A stretch of 34,171 nt of DNA from a virus. Shown here in pieces: positions 27,794 through 34,171 of the stretch. How positions within the stretch are numbered: position 1 is the stretch's first letter; the number at the start of each line of letters is the position of its first letter. The notes under the pieces are model-generated. The model was not told the origin of the DNA. It did not search any database and saw nothing but the letters and a program-made list of their open reading frames with translations. The stretch lies in IMG/VR virus record IMGVR_UViG_3300042542_003122, positions 1 to 34,171 of that record; one strand, 5' to 3'. The position numbers and the translations under genes are program-made.

Positions 27794-30673
27794 ATGGAAC
27801 CGCTAGATTTCTTAGCGGCGGTTTTGCCGTCTCCGGGTCACGGGTATTACTGTGCGGCAGAACTCTCCTCACCCAAAAAACAGCACGTCTTCACCGAAGA
27901 CTTGGCTGAGATACCCACACACGCACGAAGCTGGCTTGAGGGGCAGCAGGATGTGTATTTCGCGCTTGCTACGTTTGCGGATCGGGGTAAGCGCACCGCC
28001 GACAACGCCGAGTACATCAAGTCCCTGTTCATCGACATGGACGGGTACGAGAGCCGCGAGGCTGCTCAGTCCGCACTTGATGCGTTCCTAGCCGATACTG
28101 GGCTGGACGCCTATGGCAACCCGTGGATCGTCGCCTCTGGCGGCGGGCTGCACTGCTACTGGCCGTTCGACAAGCCCCTGACTGTAGCCCAGTGGAAGCC
28201 CATCGCGGAGGCGTTCAAGCGCCTGTGCAAGCAGCGCGAACTGGCCATCGACAACACGGTCACGGCGGACGCCGCCCGGGTGCTGCGCATCCCTGGCACC
28301 AAGAACTTCAAGAAGAAATACGGCGAGCCCAGGCCGGTGGAAGTCCTGTCGCAAGGCGCGGCTGTCCTCGATGCTGACGAGTTCTTCGCCAAGCTCAGCA
28401 GTTTGTTGGGCACAGCCGTGCCCACCCCGGCGCCGCTGATCGACCTCCCAGGCAAGCGCCCCATCAACGCCACCAAGACGGGCGTGCAGATGCTGGCCAA
28501 CAGTGTCGTGCGTTTCGGCACGATCATGAAGCGCACCAGTAGCGGGGACGGCTGCGCGCAGTTGGCCCACTACGTGGAGAACGCCGAGGACGACGGCATG
28601 GAGCCGCTGTGGCGCGGGCTGCTGAGTCAGGCCAAGTACTGCGCGGACGGGGACAAGGCGGCAGTCATGCTCAGCCAACTGCACCCGTACGACGAAGACC
28701 GGATGCATGCCAAGCTACGGGATATTAAAGGCCCCTATCCCTGCATCAAGTTCGATAGCGAGAACCCAGGCGTTTGCCAGAACTGCAAGCACTTCGGCAA
28801 GATCACCAACCCCCTGGCCCTGGGCCGGGAGGTCATGGCCGACACGTCGGAGAAGGAACTGGAGATAACCCCGGCTGACCCGGACGATCCCGATGCGCCC
28901 ACCATCAAGGTGGTACGACCTACGCCCCCCAGGGGATACGCCTACGGGGTCAACGGCGGCGTGTACGTCGAGAAGATGGTCGAGGACGCGGACGGGAACA
29001 AGCGCAAGCAACAGGTGATGATCCTGCCCTACGACATGTTCGTGGTGGACATCCTGAACAAGGAGAACGAGCACACCGTCCACATGATCGCGCACCGCCC
29101 AGGCAAGCCTGCGGATGTCCTGTTCCCACAGAAGGCGTCGGTCAGCAAGGACGAGTTGATCAAGGCCCTGGCCGCGCAGAACATCATGGCCTCGTACGGG
29201 TCAGGCAACGACAAGAACCTGTTCGAGTACGTCCGGGCCTGCGTCGAGGAGGCCAGCGTCAACAAGAAGACCGTCAAGATTCCCGGCCAGTACGGGTGGC
29301 AAGAGGACGGCACCTTCGTCTACAGCGGCAAGATTTACCTGCCAGACGGCACCACCCGCACGGTGCCCATGCCCGACCTGCAGAACATCACCCGCATCAC
29401 GCGCTCGGCGGGTAACCTGGAGAAGTGGCGGCGCTTCCCACAGATGCTGATCAAGCGGGAGTTGTACGACCTGCTAGCAATCTCGTGCATCTCCTTCGGC
29501 GCACCGCTCATGCGCTTCACCCAGATGCCCTGCCTGACGTTCCACGCAGGCTCAACCCAGTCGGGTACGGGTAAATCCTTGGCGCTGTCGCTGCTCAATT
29601 CGGTGTGGGGTCACCCGGTGCGATATCGCACAGGCAAAAGCACCTCCCCCGTTACGATGCAGCAGCGGATTGGCAATCTTAACTCACTCCCCTTCACATC
29701 GGACGAAATCACGCACAAGTCGCGCCACGACATGGAGTGGTTCCCGGGCATGGTGTTCGACCTGTCCGAGGGCCAGGGCAAGGAGAAATCGGAGGTTCAC
29801 CACAACCGCGAGCGCATCAACCTCGTGTCGTGGGCGACCCTGGCGCTCTTCACGTCCAACACCCACATGCAGGACTACATGGCTGGTGTGCGAGCGCACA
29901 CTTCCCAAGGCGAGTTGCTGCGGATGCTGGAGTGGACGCCCGAGGAGAAGCTGAACTGGACGCCCGAGGAAGAGCAGACCATCCGCGTCCTGCAGGAGAA
30001 CTACGGTGTGGCCGGTGAAGCCTACGTGCGCTGGCTCGTGCAGAACCAAGAGACGGCTGAGCGCGTGACCCGGGAAACCATCGCCATGATCAAGCGCGAC
30101 TGGCAGATGACCGGGGACGAGCGTTTCTGGGCCGGTGGCTGCGGCGCGATGATTGCAAGCGCCATCCTCGTCTCGTCCAAGTACGCAGGCATCATCGACC
30201 TGCCTGTCGCGGAGATCATCAAGAGTCTCAAGCGCATGGTGGACAAGGCCCGCCGCGTGGTGCGCAACGGCGTGCGCACGGCAGAGGATGTGCTCAACGC
30301 TTTCACCCGTGACAGCTACGGTCAGTTCGTCGTGATCAAGAAGAGCGACGGCAAGGTGTTGGCTGCACTGGGCAGCGGGGAGATCATCGACCAGACGATC
30401 ACGCGCAACAAGGTGTTGGGGCGCGTGGAGCACGAGATCGAGGTGGCCGGGTACGTGGACTACTTCATTGAGGAGCAGGTCATCCGCTCACACTGCGTGG
30501 CGATGTCGTTCGGTTACGAAGACTTCAAGAAGCAACTAGAGCAGATCGACGGCTACACCGTGTCGTACATGCGCAAGGACATGATGGCCCGCACCAGGGG
30601 GCCGCAGATGCGCATCCGAGCCATGTGCATCAGGCGCAGGGTTGAGCGTGAAGCTGCCGTGGACGACGCTTGA
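27794..30673 (+). CDS. Primase-helicase (AEP-type primase plus DUF927-like ATPase)
   Basis: A 959-aa multidomain replication protein. N-terminal archaeo-eukaryotic primase-like part: FIDMDGY (79-85, catalytic acids), ASGGGLHCYWPF (114-125), and IDNTVTADAARVLRIPGTKNFK (152-173). A Cys cluster, CIKFDSENPGVCQNCKHFG near 317-335, is a probable zinc site. The C-terminal half resembles DUF927/phage helicases: FHAGSTQSGTGKSLALSLLNSVWG with Walker A G586-S595, and LPFTSDEITHK after it. It would both prime and unwind at the fork, with the family A polymerase. No strong ribosome-binding site; it starts 12 bp after the previous gene. Confidence 0.88.
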   Translation: MEPLDFLAAVLPSPGHGYYCAAELSSPKKQHVFTEDLAEIPTHARSWLEGQQDVYFALATFADRGKRTADNAEYIKSLFIDMDGYESREAAQSALDAFLADTGLDAYGNPWIVASGGGLHCYWPFDKPLTVAQWKPIAEAFKRLCKQRELAIDNTVTADAARVLRIPGTKNFKKKYGEPRPVEVLSQGAAVLDADEFFAKLSSLLGTAVPTPAPLIDLPGKRPINATKTGVQMLANSVVRFGTIMKRTSSGDGCAQLAHYVENAEDDGMEPLWRGLLSQAKYCADGDKAAVMLSQLHPYDEDRMHAKLRDIKGPYPCIKFDSENPGVCQNCKHFGKITNPLALGREVMADTSEKELEITPADPDDPDAPTIKVVRPTPPRGYAYGVNGGVYVEKMVEDADGNKRKQQVMILPYDMFVVDILNKENEHTVHMIAHRPGKPADVLFPQKASVSKDELIKALAAQNIMASYGSGNDKNLFEYVRACVEEASVNKKTVKIPGQYGWQEDGTFVYSGKIYLPDGTTRTVPMPDLQNITRITRSAGNLEKWRRFPQMLIKRELYDLLAISCISFGAPLMRFTQMPCLTFHAGSTQSGTGKSLALSLLNSVWGHPVRYRTGKSTSPVTMQQRIGNLNSLPFTSDEITHKSRHDMEWFPGMVFDLSEGQGKEKSEVHHNRERINLVSWATLALFTSNTHMQDYMAGVRAHTSQGELLRMLEWTPEEKLNWTPEEEQTIRVLQENYGVAGEAYVRWLVQNQETAERVTRETIAMIKRDWQMTGDERFWAGGCGAMIASAILVSSKYAGIIDLPVAEIIKSLKRMVDKARRVVRNGVRTAEDVLNAFTRDSYGQFVVIKKSDGKVLAALGSGEIIDQTITRNKVLGRVEHEIEVAGYVDYFIEEQVIRSHCVAMSFGYEDFKKQLEQIDGYTVSYMRKDMMARTRGPQMRIRAMCIRRRVEREAAVDDA

Positions 30674-30854
30674 GAAGGGGCAGGGGTTCTTCATCCCTGC
30701 CCTAGACCTCGACGCCACGCGTGAGGCGGGGCTACTGGCTGCAGTCAAGGCCCGCGTTCTAGACGCTCAAGCCTTGTACTGCCTCCACAACGGTATGCAG
30801 GGCGTCCTGTTCTACCGCAAGCCTACTTCTGATACCGGTCGTAGAGCGCGATAA
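30642..30854 (+). CDS. Small hypothetical protein at the convergence point
   Basis: A 70-residue frame from TTG 30642 (GTG 30648 is an alternative), overlapping the primase 3' end by 32 bp. It reads MSVKLPWTTLEKGQGFFIPALDLDATREAGLLAAVKARV...GVLFYRKP, a compact sequence like short phage proteins with GKGFFIP..D. It fills the gap after the primase, and its last 32 bp overlap the end of the opposite-strand polyvalent gene. Confidence 0.6.
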   Translation: MSVKLPWTTLEKGQGFFIPALDLDATREAGLLAAVKARVLDAQALYCLHNGMQGVLFYRKPTSDTGRRAR

Positions 30855-33800
30855 ACGGAGCGGCGATCCGCTGCTCTGCCGAGTCGATACGGGCCAGGAT
30901 TTCATCCTTGCGCTCCGTGGACATGTTGGGCGCAGCCCGCACCTGACGCCGCAGCTTGGCCAGTTCACCCAGTTGCTTCTGCAGTGCGCCGCTAGTCTCG
31001 GCAAAGGCCAGACGGTCTGCGTACTCCTGAGCGAACAGCTTGGCGTCTGCCATGCGCCCGTCCTCGATGAGCTTGTTGAGCGAGCCCTTGGCCTGCTCAA
31101 TGTCCTTCATCCGCTCATAGGCGCCGTCGAGTGTGGCGCGGCCCTCCACAGGCTGGAACAGCCCGCCGATGAACGGCATCTTGCTCGGCTTGGTCGTGGG
31201 TTCCTGCACATTGTCCGCCTTGGACGCAAGCAGGGGGTTGGCCAACTGCACCAGGGCGATGCCCAGACCACCCGTGTAGCCACGGATCAGGTAGTCCACC
31301 TTGATGGGCGTGAGGCCCAGGTCGCCCGTGGCGCCGCCGATGAGTTTAGCGATCTCAGTCGTCGTCTCACGGTAACGCTCGGTCGGCAGCATGCGCTGCT
31401 CACGCGCAGACTCAATGTCTCCGGCAAAGAACGACTTGCCCAGTACCACCTCGGTCAGCGGCTTGATGGCCTGCGGCAGCGCAAACGGATTGCTCTGCAT
31501 GAGCAGCTTGCCCATGCCTTTGGTCAGATCGTCGCCCTTGTCGTCGGACGCCATCTTGTTGAAGATGGCTTCGGGCAGCGCCTTGAACAGGTAGCCCAAC
31601 TCAAACGGGATCGGCACGCGCACGGGCTCGGATACGCCTGGGACGTACACAAACCAGTTGGCCAAACGCTCTTCAGGCTTAGCCCGCTTGTACGCCTCAT
31701 CGTCCTGCATGACGGCGGCGTAGCCCATCGTGCTACCGGCCATGAGCAAGCCACGCATGACGAGCTTCTTGCGAATCTCCAACTGCTCGTTGTACGGCAT
31801 GTCGCCCTTGAAGGCGCGGTACAGAACGTCCAAACCCTGAATCTGGGCGTTGAAGAAGGGGATCATCACGGACAGCCACCGCATACTGGGCGACAGGCCG
31901 CGACGGCTGAAGTTCATCGACTCCAGGGTACGCAGCAGCGCCTGCTGCTCGCTCATGCCCTTGGCAATCGAGTCGTTATAGACGACTGCACGGGTGGCCG
32001 CATCGCCTTGCATAGCGAACGCGTCGGCCTTGGCCATCGTCTTGTCCCATAACGACTTGCCTGCGGTGAGGTCGCGCATGAACATTTCCATGTCGCGCTG
32101 ATCGCCTGTGAACACGTTGCTGCTGATGGCGCCTGCCGACATGAGCTTGGCTTCGGCTTCGCTGCGTCCGGCCACCATCTTGCCCAGTTCGCGCATGGCA
32201 TCCAGTACCGGCACGCCGCTCGTGGCGTTTGTCAGCCAGACGTTGAGCGGATCGCGGATGATCTGGCGTACCGCATACACCGGAGCGCGCGTCACGAACT
32301 TGCGCAGCACATCTGCCGGGTAGCCCATCATCTCCACGAGCATCGGCATGGCGGTCTTGATACCCTCCATGCCCTTGACGATCAACTCCGCCGGGATGCC
32401 AAACTGGTCTTGATCAATGACCGCAAAGTGGTCTTCGCCCTTGACCTTGAAGCGCACGGTGCTGCTGCCTGCAGGTCCAGCGCCGCGCCCCATCTTGCTC
32501 ACAATGCCCATCTTGTTGAGCGTGAAGGCGGAGTCCTTCACCATCTGGTTGCGCAAACCCATGCGCGTGATGATGTAGGCGTTCTGCACGGCGCTCGTGA
32601 AGGCGGGCATGATCTGGTCAGAACCACCCTTGAGTTGCTGCAACTCCGGCTGATCCTTCACGTTGCCGATGCGGATGGGGCGCTCCTTGTCCACATACAG
32701 GTTGAGCACGTCGCCATCGACGCGGTAGTACGGGATGTAGGGCGTGCTCTTGAGTTCCGCAGCCTTGGCAGCGGTCATCTCGCCGGTCTGAACCAAGAAG
32801 TCGATCAGGCCGTTGTTGAACTCCTGATAAATCTTGTTGGCTTTCTCGAACGCAGCCTTCATCTTGGGATCGGCGTTCAAGCGCGCCATCACCTCAGCGT
32901 GCTCTTTCTTGGCAAGCGCGGGGTTCTTCAGGTTGAGCTTCTCCCAACCCTTGACCTCTGCCCGTAGCCCCGCCACGTAGGCGGTAAACATGGCTTCGGC
33001 TTCTGTGGAGTTCTTGATCCCCGACTCGTTGAGCGCCTCTGCGGCGCCCATCAGCGTAGCCCCAGGCTTGCTGCGGTAGATGTACTCCATCCCGCCCGCC
33101 ACCTTGTTGGCGATCCGCTGCACCGGCCCGTTGGTCAAGAACTGAGCGGCGTACTGGCTAACCTGCTGACCGAAGCGCAAAGAGAACTCAGCGTTCTGGG
33201 CCTCAAGCGCAGTGATCTGGCCCTTGGCCAAGCCACGCTTAAACGCCTCAGAAAGTGCCGCGTCTTTGTCAACATACTGAACGCGACCCGACAGGCCCAT
33301 GATGTTGCCAAACAGCACGTCGCGCAGCCGAGGCTTCTCAGCCACGAAAGACTTGGCGATGTTGACATCTTCCCGGTATTGACGGAATGCGATCTGTCCG
33401 TCTGCTGAGCGGTAGGCTCCGATGCGCTTGTCGGCAAACGCCTTACGCGATTCGCGCAGCATGTAGAAGATGTCGGAGGTGCTGAGTTTGGCCGTCTCCA
33501 TCATGCCCATGCGGCGCAGACTGGAGCGAACCATGCCTACAAGTTCCTTGATCCACCGACCGGCCTTCTCTCGGAAAGACGCGGTGACACGCGCCTCTTC
33601 GGTGTGGGCGATGATCTCGCGCAGGGCTTGCAGGCGTTGAATGTCTTCGCCACGCCCGATAGCACTCATGGCGTCCATAGCCGACTGGGCTTCAGCGCGC
33701 AGGTCAGCACCGCCTACTTCTTCAGCCAGCTTGAGAACATCGGTCTTGTTGGCGTACGCCTGCAAGCGGTCGATGCCGATGAGGGTGTCAATGCCGTAGT

Positions 33801-34171
33801 GGCCGACCAACTCGTGGGCAATCGTAGCCTCAAGGTCTTTGAGGTTGGCGTGGTTCTCGCCAATCACCAGCACCGTGCCGTCGCTGAACACAGCGCCTTG
33901 AACGTCGGCAGGATCGGCCTTCTCTTTGGCCATCTGGTTCAGCAAGCGTACGGGCACATCGCGCACCGTGGGCGCGTAGATGAACTTGACGTTTGAAGGA
34001 AGCTCCTCCTTCACTTTCACTATCAACTTCTCTGCTTCTGCCGCATCAACTTGTCCGCCCTCGGCTTCACGTTTGCGATACGCAGCCCCAACATCGTCAT
34101 CAAACTCGCCGCGCTCACGGGCGCGCGCTTCCTCAATGTCCCGAGCCAATCGAATCTGCTCGGCTTCCGTA
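30823..34171 (-). CDS. Giant polyvalent internal protein, C-terminal part (5' end beyond window)
   Basis: At least 1115 residues, open to the right edge; a TTG at 34149 lies mid-frame and is not a credible start. Near the visible N-terminal end is ATIAHELVGHYGI (33799-33816 encodes HELVGH), matching the metallopeptidase domain of phage polyvalent proteins (MPTase-PolyVal). A long helical middle follows with EFNNGLIDFLVQTGEMT...STPYIPYYR, then VTRAPVYAVRQIIRDPLNVWL and IPFFNAQIQGLDVLYRAF...VRVPIPFELGYLFKALPEAIFN, which fits the LPD38 large-polyvalent domain, with a membrane-like segment GLLMAGSTMGYAAV. Such proteins are packaged and ejected into the host with DNA, acting as multi-enzyme internal proteins. 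It probably ends the leftward late operon. Confidence 0.8.
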   Translation of the reverse strand, partial: TEAEQIRLARDIEEARARERGEFDDDVGAAYRKREAEGGQVDAAEAEKLIVKVKEELPSNVKFIYAPTVRDVPVRLLNQMAKEKADPADVQGAVFSDGTVLVIGENHANLKDLEATIAHELVGHYGIDTLIGIDRLQAYANKTDVLKLAEEVGGADLRAEAQSAMDAMSAIGRGEDIQRLQALREIIAHTEEARVTASFREKAGRWIKELVGMVRSSLRRMGMMETAKLSTSDIFYMLRESRKAFADKRIGAYRSADGQIAFRQYREDVNIAKSFVAEKPRLRDVLFGNIMGLSGRVQYVDKDAALSEAFKRGLAKGQITALEAQNAEFSLRFGQQVSQYAAQFLTNGPVQRIANKVAGGMEYIYRSKPGATLMGAAEALNESGIKNSTEAEAMFTAYVAGLRAEVKGWEKLNLKNPALAKKEHAEVMARLNADPKMKAAFEKANKIYQEFNNGLIDFLVQTGEMTAAKAAELKSTPYIPYYRVDGDVLNLYVDKERPIRIGNVKDQPELQQLKGGSDQIMPAFTSAVQNAYIITRMGLRNQMVKDSAFTLNKMGIVSKMGRGAGPAGSSTVRFKVKGEDHFAVIDQDQFGIPAELIVKGMEGIKTAMPMLVEMMGYPADVLRKFVTRAPVYAVRQIIRDPLNVWLTNATSGVPVLDAMRELGKMVAGRSEAEAKLMSAGAISSNVFTGDQRDMEMFMRDLTAGKSLWDKTMAKADAFAMQGDAATRAVVYNDSIAKGMSEQQALLRTLESMNFSRRGLSPSMRWLSVMIPFFNAQIQGLDVLYRAFKGDMPYNEQLEIRKKLVMRGLLMAGSTMGYAAVMQDDEAYKRAKPEERLANWFVYVPGVSEPVRVPIPFELGYLFKALPEAIFNKMASDDKGDDLTKGMGKLLMQSNPFALPQAIKPLTEVVLGKSFFAGDIESAREQRMLPTERYRETTTEIAKLIGGATGDLGLTPIKVDYLIRGYTGGLGIALVQLANPLLASKADNVQEPTTKPSKMPFIGGLFQPVEGRATLDGAYERMKDIEQAKGSLNKLIEDGRMADAKLFAQEYADRLAFAETSGALQKQLGELAKLRRQVRAAPNMSTERKDEILARIDSAEQRIAAPFIALYDRYQK

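Noticed and set aside
34147-34149. TTG codon as start of the polyvalent protein
   Set aside because: The frame remains open upstream to the window edge (codons read TEAEQIR before it), with no ribosome-binding site, so the gene continues beyond the window.
1-34171. Search for integrase, lysogeny repressor/attachment site, toxin-antitoxin pair, retron or DNA-modification genes
   Set aside because: None recognised. HTH proteins are present, but nothing specifically indicates lysogeny, so no such call is made.

Overview
The window is a large part of a tailed bacteriophage genome (Caudoviricetes); both ends cut through virion genes. Evidence: a contiguous head-packaging cluster (small and large terminase, portal, scaffold-like protein, major capsid protein) on the minus strand, a compact phage replication module on the plus strand, very tight gene packing with many ATGA start/stop overlaps, and no chromosomal housekeeping, integrase, rRNA or tRNA genes. 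DNA is fairly GC-rich and ribosome-binding sites are strong. The host is probably a proteobacterium, perhaps a betaproteobacterium; that is inference only. The large P22-type portal and the giant polyvalent internal protein suggest podovirus-like morphology, but no tail genes are in the window to confirm it.

Layout. Positions 1-9639 (minus strand) hold, in transcription order, TerS, TerL, portal, a 64-aa protein, a GroES-like protein, a coiled-coil scaffold candidate, a hypothetical virion protein, a decoration candidate and the Mu gpT-like major capsid protein. An intrinsic terminator follows, then a GIY-YIG homing endonuclease, then a structural gene running off the left edge. Positions 9640-10044 are a divergent control region with a promoter-like site, G-runs and several dyads. 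Positions 10045-14050 carry small accessory genes, five copies of the dyad GGGTCACNGTGACCC, and a gene-free island (10900-11305) bounded by a 25-bp inverted repeat. Positions 14163-20803 hold a DUF932 protein followed by some twenty small, translationally coupled ORFs, including a protein joining a probable XRE-like HTH to sigma-70 region 4, a PGDYG protein, DUF3310, a VRR-NUC nuclease and three tiny membrane proteins. Positions 20812-30673 are the replication and recombination module: family A DNA polymerase with 3'-5' exonuclease, a HExxH protein, a Cas4/RecB-like nuclease with four cysteines, HNH, a SNF2-type helicase, an SSB candidate, and a 959-aa primase-helicase. From 30823 to the right edge the minus strand encodes the C-terminal part of a giant polyvalent protein (metallopeptidase motif plus LPD38-like region).

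How it fits together. The two arms diverge from 9640-10044 and converge tail-to-tail at 30823-30854. If the genome is circular or circularly permuted, the missing tail genes would lie between the left edge and the polyvalent gene, in one leftward late operon. The rightward arm would be early/middle: regulators first, then DNA replication. The most unusual items are the five-copy dyad confined to about 3 kb, the inverted-repeat-bounded AT-rich island, the HTH/sigma-4 protein, the GroES-like protein inside the head operon, and a stereotyped AAGGAGAAAGC ribosome-binding cassette repeated before many genes.
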